Notes under the pieces: model-generated
Databases searched by the model: none
Told to the model about the DNA's origin: nothing
Seen by the model: only the letters and a program-made list of their open reading frames with translations
Assembly (NCBI RefSeq): GCF_016735695.1
Contig: NZ_JAERQD010000040.1
Location: forward strand, 1-61,045
From: Microvirga zambiensis WSM3693
Lineage (GTDB): Bacteria; Pseudomonadota; Alphaproteobacteria; Rhizobiales; Beijerinckiaceae
Length of the DNA: 61,045 nucleotides
Direction of reading: 5' to 3'
Shown here: positions 1 to 9,252 of the stretch, piece after piece
Numbering within the stretch: the stretch's first letter is position 1
How the letters are laid out: every line of letters begins with the position of its first letter
Made by a program: the position numbers and the translations under genes

Positions 1-20
1 GAGGCAGATCTTGAGGCAAC

Positions 21-64
21 GATATAGCCGAGGTTGGGAATGATGTCAAGAACAAAGTGAGAAC
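21..64 (-). promoter_or_regulatory. SOS (LexA-type) promoter of a leftward gene outside the window
   Basis: On the minus strand positions 49-44 read TTGACA, followed by exactly 17 bases and then TATATC at 26-21, a good sigma-70-type promoter. Directly upstream, positions 50-64 read GAAC-N7-GAAC on the plus strand, that is GTTC-N7-GTTC on the minus strand, the known alphaproteobacterial LexA box. The box abuts the -35 element, so a bound repressor would block RNA polymerase. The target gene starts left of position 1 and cannot be identified. Confidence 0.65.
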
Positions 65-112
65 ATAACATCACGCTTCCGTCCTGCCGCCTCGCCCCCC
101 TCGTCCCCGCGC

Positions 113-296
113 CGTCATGGCCGCACTTGGTGCGGCCACCCACGTCTTCGAGAACCGCCGCGCTGCTTAAGACGTGGGTGCCCGGGACGAGCCCGGGCAT
201 GACGGCGCGGGGGGGCATTCCCGGTCCGAGAGGCGCCGCGCTCCACCGTATCGGGATCACCGGCACTGATCCCCGGAACAAGTCCGGGGATGACGG
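113..296. repeat. Palindromic intergenic repeat, copy 1 (composite)
   Basis: The unit 113-204 begins CGTCATGG and ends CATGACG, with nested inverted arms (CACCCACGTCTT paired with AAGACGTGGGTG, GCCGCACTTGGTGCGGC, CCCGGGACGAGCCCGGG). A further half unit at 269-296 has ATCCCCGG / CCGGGGAT arms and the same GATGACGG end. Related units occur at 11231, 12258, 14614 and 28619. This is a Rhizobiales-type extragenic palindrome, probably spread by duplication and possibly acting as a transcript end. Confidence 0.8.
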
Positions 297-306
297 CAGA
301 GGGTTT

Positions 307-1179
307 TCACCCCAGCTCGAAGGTCGTGATGCCGAAGATCCGCGACAGGGGCAGGTCGGGCGTCTCGCCGCGATACATCCGGGCCGTCTCAAAAACCGGC
401 GACAGGCCGTGGCGGGTGGCGAGCCGGATCGCAGCCTCGTTCGGTTCGGGCAGGTCGAGAAAGACCGGAGCACCGCCGGCCTCGGCGGCGAGGCCACGAA
501 ACAGCAGTTCCGCCTCGTGTTCGCCCTCGGCAAAGAGCGGACCGATCTTGAAGCCGCTCCGACAGGCGCGGATAACGCCGTAGCCCCTCACTGCCCCATC
601 CTCCACGAGGGCCAGGACCTCGCGCGCATCGGGCCTGAGCCAGCAGCGCAGGAAGGCTTTTCGCGCGGCGGGGAAGAAGGGCCGGTCATAGGCGAGGATG
701 GCCTCGAAGAGAGCGGCATCGGCCGGCCGCAGGCGCGGATCCGTGGGCGCATCCACATGCGGCGTGCCGCCGAAGCGCACGTTGCGGTGCGCGAGCGCGA
801 AGCCGGAGCGCGCGTAATTCGCCTGCTGCGCCACGACGCCATCGAGACCCACGGTACGGCCTTTCAGATGATCCATGCCGGCCTGCCAGAGGCGATAGCC
901 GAAGCCGCGGCCGCGCCATTCCGGCCGCGCGATGTAGAGGCCGAGAAAGCCGAAGGCCTCGCCGTAGCGCACGACCGAGATCGAGGCGACCGGCTCGCCG
1001 TCCACGAACCCCATCAGGAAGCCCGCCGGATCGGCTGGATAAAAACATTCCGCATCGTCGAGGCCGGGATTCCAGCCCTCCGCCGCGGCCCACCCGATTG
1101 CCACGTCGAGATCCGCGCGCGTCATCGCGCGAATGGTCAGGTCGTCCGGCTCGGCATGGGCCATGTTCGGCCTCGTCAA
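307..1179 (-). CDS. GNAT family N-acetyltransferase
   Basis: Predicted 290-residue acetyl-CoA-dependent acetyltransferase of unknown substrate. The N-terminal half (about residues 15-140) carries the GNAT core, with the acetyl-CoA-binding motif RPEWRGRGFGYRLW (R-x-x-G-x-G) near residue 90. The C-terminal half, starting around residue 155, resembles the extra acetyltransferase-like domain found in YitI-type GNAT proteins. An in-frame ATG five codons downstream (MAHAEPDD, 1164) is an alternative start. It stands alone, is convergent with nothing, and its end abuts the repeat block at 113-296. The fold is clear, the substrate is not. Confidence 0.75.
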   Translation of the reverse strand: MTRPNMAHAEPDDLTIRAMTRADLDVAIGWAAAEGWNPGLDDAECFYPADPAGFLMGFVDGEPVASISVVRYGEAFGFLGLYIARPEWRGRGFGYRLWQAGMDHLKGRTVGLDGVVAQQANYARSGFALAHRNVRFGGTPHVDAPTDPRLRPADAALFEAILAYDRPFFPAARKAFLRCWLRPDAREVLALVEDGAVRGYGVIRACRSGFKIGPLFAEGEHEAELLFRGLAAEAGGAPVFLDLPEPNEAAIRLATRHGLSPVFETARMYRGETPDLPLSRIFGITTFELG

Positions 1180-1277
1180 TCAGCGCTGCGGGAGCATCGA
1201 CCCCAGGATAGAACGCACATCACGCGAGGCAAGCGCCCTTCAGCACGGTGGGGCGCTGCACGCCCGTGAAAACGCCT

Positions 1278-1961
1278 CTAGAACCACGGCAGAAAGATTT
1301 CCCTCCATAGCGAGAAAGCACTTTTCCGTTCGACGGTGCCGCCCTTGGTCTCGACAAGATGACGGAGCGCATCGGGGATTAGGAATTTGTCGCCTGAGAG
1401 AATCTTGGACGAGAAGACGAATCGTGTCTCGTCAACGCTCCGCGATCTCACTTTCCGCCGGTTGAAGAAAGAGCGAAACCGCAGGCGGACAGGCTGCCCC
1501 GTGGTGATGCAGAGGTCCAGCGGTTCGCCGCTGAGATAATGCACCTCGAGACGTCGGATATCGTGGAATGCGATGGGATCGACCAATTGAAAGTGCCAGA
1601 ATTTCTCTGCGTCGAATCCTGCATGATGGCCTTTATGAAACACGCCACGAAGCGCAATGAGGGCGCCTTCGCTGATGGCCATCAGAAAAGGTAGGAAGAT
1701 CACAAGACCAAGCACGATTTTGAGGAACGTGAAAGGCGCTTCGTCGAATTCCAACGCTGCCGATATGAGGGCAATCGGTGCGATGATCCATACCAAGGGG
1801 AGAAGCGGCAATCCGAGAACAAGCAGCACCGCCATTCTCCACCGCTGCATTCGGACGAGATAGGGCAGTTCGATGCGTCGTGGCGGAAGGTTCGTGGTGC
1901 GCCAGACCGTTGGTTGGCCCGGGAGATCGAGAATTTGCGGCGCTGCCTCGCCTGGGTTCAT
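1278..1961 (-). CDS. Hypothetical two-TM membrane protein
   Basis: A 227-residue protein I do not recognise. After a proline-rich N-terminus there are two hydrophobic segments, roughly residues 46-70 and 78-103, followed by a soluble C-terminal part of about 120 residues rich in basic and aromatic residues. The layout suggests an inner-membrane protein with a cytoplasmic C-terminal domain, perhaps PH-like, but this is a guess. Codon use is less GC-rich than that of argG next door, which may mean more recent acquisition. There is no operon partner. Confidence 0.55.
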   Translation of the reverse strand: MNPGEAAPQILDLPGQPTVWRTTNLPPRRIELPYLVRMQRWRMAVLLVLGLPLLPLVWIIAPIALISAALEFDEAPFTFLKIVLGLVIFLPFLMAISEGALIALRGVFHKGHHAGFDAEKFWHFQLVDPIAFHDIRRLEVHYLSGEPLDLCITTGQPVRLRFRSFFNRRKVRSRSVDETRFVFSSKILSGDKFLIPDALRHLVETKGGTVERKSAFSLWREIFLPWF

Positions 1962-2132
1962 CGCCCGATCGCCTCCGATGCCCTGGGTTCAAGCAGGCCC
2001 AGCACAAGGGTGGCTGCGTCGGACAGGAGAGAACCGAGGATAGGGATGACGAAAAGATGAGACGGACGAGCGATGATCATCCCGCCATTAGGCGCGCCTC
2101 ATCGCAAAAAACAATCAAATTGTTACTTTGAT

Positions 2133-2164
2133 ACAAAAACAGCCTGGGAGGACCCAGGCTGTTT
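2133..2164 (-). terminator. Rho-independent terminator of argG
   Basis: A perfect 12-bp stem (AAACAGCCTGGG, 2137-2148, with CCCAGGCTGTTT, 2153-2164) and a 4-base loop. On the minus strand the stem runs into a T-rich stretch (TTTTTGTATC). It lies about 30 bases beyond the argG stop codon. Confidence 0.9.
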
Positions 2165-2195
2165 CACATCGGACGAAAGCGGAAGTCCGAGAGCC

Positions 2196-3428
<1,233 letters not shown>

Positions 3429-3649
3429 AGCAAGGATTCCAGAGTAGAAAGGGTGTCAGCGACTTAAAGCGGAAGCCTTGTCCGCGCAACGGCATTTATC
3501 GCGCCGGCATGCTCCCTCTGCATTCCTGACCGGAATGATGCGGCCTGCCATCACTCAAGGGAATGCGGTACGTCCCTCCTCGGAGGATAACGAGCCGGCT
3601 CAGGAGGCAAAAGCCCTGCTGCCGGAGCGACTGGCCCCGAAGGACGCGC

Positions 3650-4279
3650 ATGATCCGTCAGCCCATTCTCGAATTCTGGTACGAATTCGCCTCGACCTAT
3701 TCCTATCTCGCCGCCATGCGGGTGGAGAAGGCGGCTGAGGCGGCCGGGATCCAGCTTCTGTGGCGCCCCTTCCTGCTCGGGCCGATTTTCAAGGCGCAGG
3801 GGTGGGAGACCTCGCCCTTCGCTCTCCATCCCGACAAGGGCCGCTACATGTGGCGCGACATGGAGCGCGAGGCCGCCCGGCTCGGGCTGCCCTTCTACCG
3901 CCCCAAATCCTTTCCGCAGAACGGCGTCCTTGCCGCGCGCATCGCGCTTCTGGGGGTCGATCGCGGCTGGACGCCCGCCTTCACGCGGGCCGTCTACACG
4001 GCCGAGTTCGGCGAGGCGCAGGATATCGCCGACCCGGAGGTGCTGGGCCCGATCCTGACGGATCTCGGTCTCGATGCGCAGGCCGTGATCGCCGAGGCGC
4101 AGACCGACTGCAACAAGCAGCGCCTGCGCCGGATGGGCGACGAGGTGCTCTCGCGCGGCATCTTCGGGGCGCCGACCTTCTTCACCGAGGACGGCGAGAT
4201 GTTCTGGGGCAACGACCGCCTGGAACAGGCCCTCGACTGGGCCATCGCCCAGGCCCGCCGTTCGGACTGGCCGGTTTGA
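3650..4279 (+). CDS. 2-hydroxychromene-2-carboxylate isomerase-like (DsbA/kappa-GST fold)
   Basis: A 209-residue thioredoxin-fold protein of the HCCA isomerase / kappa-class glutathione transferase family. The reading frame is open from 3563, but the family start is MIRQPILEFWYEF at 3650, preceded by GAAGGA at a good distance, so the upstream 29 codons are discarded. The N-terminal strand-turn FWYEFASTYSYLAA carries the Ser/Thr used to activate glutathione. A cis-Pro segment IFGAPTFF and an LGQAL-like tail WGNDRLEQALDWA follow. HCCA isomerases act in naphthalene catabolism, but most genomic members are uncharacterised and no aromatic genes are nearby. Confidence 0.8.
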   Translation: MIRQPILEFWYEFASTYSYLAAMRVEKAAEAAGIQLLWRPFLLGPIFKAQGWETSPFALHPDKGRYMWRDMEREAARLGLPFYRPKSFPQNGVLAARIALLGVDRGWTPAFTRAVYTAEFGEAQDIADPEVLGPILTDLGLDAQAVIAEAQTDCNKQRLRRMGDEVLSRGIFGAPTFFTEDGEMFWGNDRLEQALDWAIAQARRSDWPV

Positions 4280-4478
4280 CGGTCAACTCCTTGAAAGCCT
4301 TGTGATCCCGGGCCATTTGGGATAAGACAACCCCCATCCGACGAGACATTGACGGTTTTCGATTGTCAGGGTGCGTGTTCCGCGCCCTCGCGGCGTCCCG
4401 GAAAAGTCTTGTCGGTACAGCGTTTCCATCCGTCGACGATACGCCGGCCTGCTCCATGGAGCAGCATGCCTCGGACAT

Positions 4479-4576
4479 GGCCCTCAAAGGGGCGTCTTGA
4501 GGCAGCGGCGGCTGGAAACGGCCCGTTAACACGAGCCGCCGGCGTTGCCCCTTTGAACGAGGGCCATTCAGGAGAA
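4479..4576 (+). promoter_or_regulatory. Structured rpsA leader, candidate autoregulatory element
   Basis: The 301-base gap before rpsA ends in nested inverted repeats. Outer arms 4479-4493 and 4547-4565 pair perfectly over 5+10 bp with one 4-base bulge (4557-4560). Inside, GGCGGCT (4507-4513) pairs with AGCCGCC (4534-4540), and AACG/CGTT (4517-4520/4524-4527) closes the tip. The 3' arm ends five bases before the Shine-Dalgarno AGGAGAA (4570-4576). No T-run follows, so it is not a terminator. E. coli rpsA is autorepressed through leader hairpins; a similar role here is inferred. Nothing else was seen in 4280-4478. Confidence 0.5.
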
Positions 4577-4580
4577 CTTA

Positions 4581-6278
4581 ATGTCTGCAGCTTTGCAACA
4601 GCCGAGCCGTGAAGATTTCGCGGCCCTGCTCGAAGAATCCTTCCGCACCTCCGAGATCAGCGAAGGCTCGGTCGTGAAGGGCAAGGTGGTCGCGATCGAA
4701 AAGGACGTCGCGGTCATCGATATCGGCGCCAAGACCGAAGGTCGCGTCGCCCTGAAAGAATTTGCCGGCCCGAACCGCGACCAGACCGTGGTCGTCGGCG
4801 ACGAGGTCGAAGTCTATGTCGAGCGCATCGAGAATGCGCTGGGCGAGGCCGTCATCTCCCGTGACAAGGCCCGCCGCGAAGAATCGTGGGTGAAGCTCGA
4901 GAAGGCCTTCGAGGCCGGCGAGCGCGTCAACGGCACGATCTTCAACCAGGTGAAGGGCGGCTACACGGTCGACCTCGACGGCGCCGTGGCGTTCCTGCCG
5001 CGCTCCCAGGTCGATATCCGCCCGGTCCGCGACGTCACCCCGCTCATGGGCGTGGCTCAGCCGTTCCAGATCCTCAAGATGGACCGCCGCCGCGGCAACA
5101 TCGTCGTGTCGCGCCGTACGGTTCTCGAAGAGAGCCGCGCCGAGCAGCGCTCCGAGCTCGTGGCCAACCTCGAAGAGGGTCAGGTCATCGACGGCGTGGT
5201 CAAGAACATCACCGAATACGGTGCGTTCGTTGATCTCGGCGGCATCGACGGCCTGCTGCACGTCACCGACATGGCATGGCGCCGCGTCAATCATCCGTCC
5301 GAGGTCGTAACCATCGGCCAGACGGTGAAGGTGAAGATCATCAAGATCAACCACGAGACGCACCGCATCTCGCTCGGCATCAAGCAGCTTCTCGCCGATC
5401 CGTGGGAGGGCATCGCCGCCCGCTACCCGGTTGGCGCCAAGCTGAAGGGCCGCGTCACGAACATCACCGATTACGGTGCGTTCGTCGAGCTCGAGCCGGG
5501 CATCGAAGGCCTGATCCACGTCTCCGAGATGTCCTGGACGAAGAAGAACGTCCATCCGGGCAAGATCATCTCCACCTCGCAGGAGGTTGAGGTCGTGATC
5601 CTCGAGGTCGATCAGGTGAAGCGCCGCATCTCGCTCGGCCTGAAGCAGACGCTCCAGAACCCGTGGGAGGCCTTCGCCGAGAAGCACCCTGTCGGCACCG
5701 TCGTCGAGGGCGAGGTGAAGAACAAGACCGAGTTCGGTCTCTTCATCGGCCTCGAGAACGACGTCGACGGCATGGTCCACCTCTCGGACCTCGACTGGAA
5801 CCGTCCGGGCGAGCAGGTCATCGACGACTTCAAGAAGGGCGATGTCGTGCGCGCCCAGGTTCTCGACGTCGATGTCGAGAAGGAGCGCATCTCGCTCGGC
5901 ATCAAGCAGCTGGCCGGCGACCCCTTCGCCGAGGCCGGCGAGCTGAGGAAGGGCCAGATCGTCACCTGCGAGGTTCTCGAGGTGAAGGACGGCGGCCTGG
6001 AAGTGAAGATCGTCGACACCGACCTCTCCACCTTCATCAAGCGCTCCGAGCTTGCTCGCGACCGCGCCGACCAGCGCCCCGAGCGCTTCGCCGCCGGCGA
6101 GAAGCTCGATGCCCGCGTCACGCAGTTCGACCGCAAGGCCCGCCGCGTCACCGTCTCCATCAAGGCCCTCGAGGTCGCTGAGGAGAAGGAAGCCATGGCT
6201 CAGTACGGCTCGGCCGATTCGGGTGCCTCGCTCGGCGACATCCTCGGCGCCGCCCTGAAGGCCAAGGACAAGAAGTAA
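4581..6278 (+). CDS. rpsA: 30S ribosomal protein S1
   Basis: S1 binds mRNA single-stranded regions and helps the 30S subunit initiate. The 565-residue protein has six successive S1/OB repeats, recognisable by recurring segments such as ITEYGAFVDLGGIDGLLHVTD, ITDYGAFVELEPGIEGLIHV and KTEFGLFIGLENDVDGMVHL, each followed by a LGIKQL/LGLKQT tail. Length matches bacterial S1 (about 555-570). The ATG at 4581 has the clear Shine-Dalgarno AGGAGAA. cmk, its usual upstream partner in alphaproteobacteria, is absent here; a structured leader precedes the gene and a terminator follows at 6307. Confidence 0.98.
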   Translation: MSAALQQPSREDFAALLEESFRTSEISEGSVVKGKVVAIEKDVAVIDIGAKTEGRVALKEFAGPNRDQTVVVGDEVEVYVERIENALGEAVISRDKARREESWVKLEKAFEAGERVNGTIFNQVKGGYTVDLDGAVAFLPRSQVDIRPVRDVTPLMGVAQPFQILKMDRRRGNIVVSRRTVLEESRAEQRSELVANLEEGQVIDGVVKNITEYGAFVDLGGIDGLLHVTDMAWRRVNHPSEVVTIGQTVKVKIIKINHETHRISLGIKQLLADPWEGIAARYPVGAKLKGRVTNITDYGAFVELEPGIEGLIHVSEMSWTKKNVHPGKIISTSQEVEVVILEVDQVKRRISLGLKQTLQNPWEAFAEKHPVGTVVEGEVKNKTEFGLFIGLENDVDGMVHLSDLDWNRPGEQVIDDFKKGDVVRAQVLDVDVEKERISLGIKQLAGDPFAEAGELRKGQIVTCEVLEVKDGGLEVKIVDTDLSTFIKRSELARDRADQRPERFAAGEKLDARVTQFDRKARRVTVSIKALEVAEEKEAMAQYGSADSGASLGDILGAALKAKDKK

Positions 6279-6306
6279 TCGGGTTCTGCACGTCAGAGAC
6301 TGATGG

Positions 6307-6336
6307 ATCCCCGGGCCGCAAGCCCGGGGATTTTTG
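6307..6336 (+). terminator. Rho-independent terminator of rpsA
   Basis: ATCCCCGGGC (6307-6316) pairs with GCCCGGGGAT (6322-6331) around a 5-base loop, followed by TTTTG. It lies 29 bases after the rpsA stop codon. Confidence 0.88.
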
Positions 6337-6356
6337 TTTGGCTACCGCACGATATT

Positions 6357-6380
6357 CCCTCTCCCCTTTGCGGGAGAGGG
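6357..6380. repeat. REP-like hairpin CCCTCTCCC...GGGAGAGGG
   Basis: Nine-bp perfect arms at 6357-6365 and 6372-6380 enclose CTTTGC. This form of extragenic palindrome is widespread in proteobacterial genomes. The rest of the gap between rpsA and sppA (6381-6600) shows nothing else I can support. Confidence 0.6.
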
Positions 6381-6607
6381 GAAAGGCGCGCCATATATTT
6401 TTGGATCAGCCTCTGAGGATCCGACAAAGCTTCGTAGAGGTTTTTGTTGGCCGTTCCGCTTGCCGCCCTATCTGCTTCGCGGTGAAGCGTTTTCGGGCGG
6501 AAAGGGATTCCGCTCCGCCGCCTGGAAAATGCGCTCAAACCGATCTAGGGTGCTGCCCCTCGCACCCGGTGCGAATCCAGCACGATACGATTTCGAGAGA
6601 CGATCAG

Positions 6608-7573
6608 ATGTCCATCGATGCCGAAGCCATCGCCGACCGCCGCCGTCTGCGCCGCAAGCTTTCCTTCTGGCGCGTGGCGGGCTTCTCCGGCTTCATCGCG
6701 GCTGTCGCCGCCATCGGCTATGCGGCCGCCGACCGGGTGGGCTACGGCGCGCTCCAGCATCAGATCGCCCGCATCTCCATCGACGGGGTGATCACCGGAA
6801 ACCAGCGCCTCGCGGACCTGATGCAGCGGGTCGGCGATTCGAGCGCGGTCTCCGGGGTGGTGATTTCCATCAACAGCCCGGGCGGCACCACCACAGGCTC
6901 GGAGGAGATCTACCGCAACATCCGCCGTCTCGCCGAGAAGAAGCCCGTCGTGACCTTCGTCGACGGCACGGCCGCCTCGGGCGGCTACATCACGGCGATC
7001 GCCACCGACTACATCGTCGCCCGCGAAACCTCCATCGTCGGCTCGATCGGCGTGCTGTTCCAGTATCCGGATCTGACGGGCCTCATGGGCCAGGTAGGCG
7101 TGAAGCTGGAGGAGGTGAAGTCCTCGCCCCTCAAGGCGGAGCCGAGCCCGTTCAAGCCGACCTCGCCGGAGGCGCGCGCCGCCATGCAGGCCGTGGTCAA
7201 CGACACCTATGACTGGTTCAAGACGCTGGTGCGCGAGCGGCGCCGCTTGAGCGAGGGCGAGCTGACGACGGCCTCCACCGGCCAGGTCTTCAGCGGCCGC
7301 CAGGGCGTGCCCCTGAAGCTCGTCGACAAGATCGGCGGCGAGCGCGATGCGATCGCCTGGCTCGAGCAGACGAAGGGCGTCGCCAAGGACCTGCCGATTC
7401 GCGACTGGAAGCCGAGCTCGGACCGGGACCTCTCGATCTTCGCCATGAGCGCGGGGGTCGCCGATCTCTTCGGTTTCGAGCGGGTCGCGGAAGCGCTGCG
7501 TAGAACATCCGCTCATGCCGAGATAGCGCAACTTGACGGCCTCCTGGCTGTCTGGCAACCTTCGGAAAAATAA
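6608..7573 (+). CDS. sppA: Signal peptide peptidase SppA (membrane-anchored serine protease)
   Basis: A 321-residue SppA-family (S49) protease that degrades leftover signal peptides or membrane-protein fragments at the periplasmic side. The frame is open from 6338, but the family start is the ATG at 6608, just after AGACGATCAG. One transmembrane anchor lies at about residues 25-47. The catalytic serine is S124 in GTAASGGYITA. K171 and K176 in EVKSSPLKAEPSPF are the candidate general bases; K176 has the spacing seen between Ser and Lys in the short SppA form. It precedes ihfB by 26 bases, the usual Rhizobiales order. Confidence 0.9.
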   Translation: MSIDAEAIADRRRLRRKLSFWRVAGFSGFIAAVAAIGYAAADRVGYGALQHQIARISIDGVITGNQRLADLMQRVGDSSAVSGVVISINSPGGTTTGSEEIYRNIRRLAEKKPVVTFVDGTAASGGYITAIATDYIVARETSIVGSIGVLFQYPDLTGLMGQVGVKLEEVKSSPLKAEPSPFKPTSPEARAAMQAVVNDTYDWFKTLVRERRRLSEGELTTASTGQVFSGRQGVPLKLVDKIGGERDAIAWLEQTKGVAKDLPIRDWKPSSDRDLSIFAMSAGVADLFGFERVAEALRRTSAHAEIAQLDGLLAVWQPSEK

Positions 7574-7599
7574 AGCAACGTCAAAGATATAGCTCTTCC

Positions 7600-7914
7600 A
7601 TGATCAAATCCGAACTGGTGCTCAAGATCGCCGAGCAGAATCCCCACCTCTACCAGCGCGATGTCGAGAAGATCGTGAACGCGATCCTCGATACGATCGG
7701 TGACGCGCTGGCCCGGGGCGACCGTGTCGAGCTGCGCGGCTTCGGGGCGTTCTCCGTGAAGAAGCGGGACGCCCGCACGGGCCGCAACCCGCGCACGGGC
7801 GCATCCGTTGCCATTTCCGAAAAGGTCGTTCCCGTGTTCAAGACGGGCAAGGAAATGCGGCAGCGGCTCAATGCTCCGGCTCCGAAGGTGCTCAAGGCCG
7901 CGGCCGCCCAGTGA
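7600..7914 (+). CDS. ihfB: Integration host factor subunit beta
   Basis: A DNA-bending nucleoid protein that works as a heterodimer with IhfA. The 104-residue sequence starts MIKSELVLKIAEQNPHL, typical of IHF-beta, and contains the beta-arm signature RGFGAFSVKKRDARTGRNPR with the conserved proline that intercalates DNA. A short Ala/Lys-rich tail extends past the core. It lies between sppA and the LapA-domain gene, separated by 26 and 17 bases, so probably is co-transcribed with both. Confidence 0.96.
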   Translation: MIKSELVLKIAEQNPHLYQRDVEKIVNAILDTIGDALARGDRVELRGFGAFSVKKRDARTGRNPRTGASVAISEKVVPVFKTGKEMRQRLNAPAPKVLKAAAAQ

Positions 7915-7931
7915 TTCGTTAAGAGGTGTCC

Positions 7932-8285
7932 GTGATTCGCTTTCTGAAGGCGCTCATTCTTCTGCCGATTGCCATTCTGGTCGTGCTGCTTGCGGTGGCG
8001 AACCGCGCGCCGGTGACCCTCTCGCTCGATCCGTTCTCACAGGACGCGCCGGAATTCGCGACCAAGCTGCCCCTCTTCGCGATAATCTTCGCCGCGGTCA
8101 TGCTCGGCGTCGTGATCGGCGGCGTGGCGGCTTGGCTTGCGCAGGGCAAGAACCGGCGCGCTGGCCGCCAGTCTCGCCGCGAGGCGCGCGAGCTGCGCTA
8201 TGAGACCGAGCGCCTGAAAGCGCAAAGCGCGCCCGGCACGACCCTGCCGGCCACCGTTCCCTCGCCGCAAAGTTCCAGGTTCTAA
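7932..8285 (+). CDS. LapA-domain (DUF1049) inner-membrane protein
   Basis: A protein of about 117 residues with two transmembrane helices (about residues 5-22 and 41-65) and a basic, coiled-coil-prone cytoplasmic tail (RRAGRQSRREARELRYETERL). This is the LapA/YciS layout; E. coli LapA is linked to LPS assembly control with LapB, but no lapB is nearby. I place the start at the GTG at 7932, because AAGAGG (7921-7926) sits five bases before it; a GTG at 7926 lies inside that ribosome-binding site. Found between ihfB and trpF in many Rhizobiales. Confidence 0.8.
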   Translation: MIRFLKALILLPIAILVVLLAVANRAPVTLSLDPFSQDAPEFATKLPLFAIIFAAVMLGVVIGGVAAWLAQGKNRRAGRQSRREARELRYETERLKAQSAPGTTLPATVPSPQSSRF

Positions 8286-8294
8286 GCTCCGCCC

Positions 8295-9239
8295 ATGCGC
8301 GTCGTGACATCCGCCGAGATCGATCGGGTTCTCACCTTTCCCGCCCTGATCGAGGCTCTTGCCGCTGCCTTTTCCGGCGACATGGTCACGCCGGTGCGCC
8401 ACCATCACGAGATCGAGCGGGAAGGCACCCACGGCACGCTGCTGCTCATGCCGTCCTGGACCGGGCCTGCGATGCAGGACGGCTTTCTCGGGGTGAAGGT
8501 CGTCACGGTCTTCCCCGAGAACGGAGCAAAAAACCTGCCCAGCGTGATGGGCTCCTACCTGCTCATGGACGGCACTACCGGCGCGCCGGTCTCGATTCTC
8601 GACGGCGCGCGTCTCACCGTCTGGCGCACCGCCGCCGCCTCGGCGCTCGCCGCTCGCCATCTGGCGCGCGAGGATGCGAGCCGCATGGTGATGGTCGGTT
8701 CGGGCGCACTCGCTCCCTTCCTCATCCGCGCCCATATGAGCCAGCGTCCGATCCGCGAGATCGCGCTCTGGAACCACAGGGCTGAGAAGGCCGACAAACT
8801 CGCCGCTGAGCTTGCCCGCGAGGGCCTGCCCGTCACGGCCGTGACGGATCTGGAAACTGCCGTGCGCGCGGCCGACCTCGTCTCCTGCGCGACGCTGTCG
8901 ACGGCGCCCATCATCCGGGGCGCCTGGCTGAAGCCGGGCGCGCATCTCGATCTCGTCGGCGCCTTCAATCTCAAGATGCGCGAGGCGGACGACGAAGCCC
9001 TGTTGCGCTCGCAGGTCTATGTCGACACGCCTGCAGCCAAGGTCGAGGGCGGCGACGTGGCAGTCTCGCTGCAGGCCGGCGCGATGCCCGAGAGCCATGT
9101 GCTGGGCACGCTTGCCGACCTGTGCCGCAACCCGCCCATGCGCGAGGATCAGGCCATCACCGTCTTCAAATCGGTTGGTGCTGCCCTCAAGGATCTGGCT
9201 GCGGCGATGGTGGTGTGGCGCTCGCTGGCAAAAGCGTAG
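8295..9239 (+). CDS. Ornithine cyclodeaminase / mu-crystallin family protein
   Basis: A 314-residue NAD(P)-binding protein of the ornithine cyclodeaminase/mu-crystallin family. Members include ornithine cyclodeaminase, alanine dehydrogenases and ketimine reductases, and sequence alone does not separate them. The Rossmann motif appears as MVMVGSGALAPFLIRAH (around residue 135), and the substrate-side segment SILDGARLTVWRTAAASALA carries the conserved arginine and the RTAAAS signature. It starts nine bases after the LapA-domain gene and ends 13 bases before trpF, so is likely in the same transcript. Confidence 0.85.
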   Translation: MRVVTSAEIDRVLTFPALIEALAAAFSGDMVTPVRHHHEIEREGTHGTLLLMPSWTGPAMQDGFLGVKVVTVFPENGAKNLPSVMGSYLLMDGTTGAPVSILDGARLTVWRTAAASALAARHLAREDASRMVMVGSGALAPFLIRAHMSQRPIREIALWNHRAEKADKLAAELAREGLPVTAVTDLETAVRAADLVSCATLSTAPIIRGAWLKPGAHLDLVGAFNLKMREADDEALLRSQVYVDTPAAKVEGGDVAVSLQAGAMPESHVLGTLADLCRNPPMREDQAITVFKSVGAALKDLAAAMVVWRSLAKA

Positions 9240-9252
9240 TAAAAGTACGCTC

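Noticed and set aside
4349..4380. TTGACG as -35 of an rpsA promoter
   Set aside because: No acceptable -10 element at 16-18 bases; could not be supported.
6341..6607. Upstream extension of sppA (90 codons)
   Set aside because: It translates the REP-like hairpin and low-conservation spacer; the family start with membrane anchor is at 6608.
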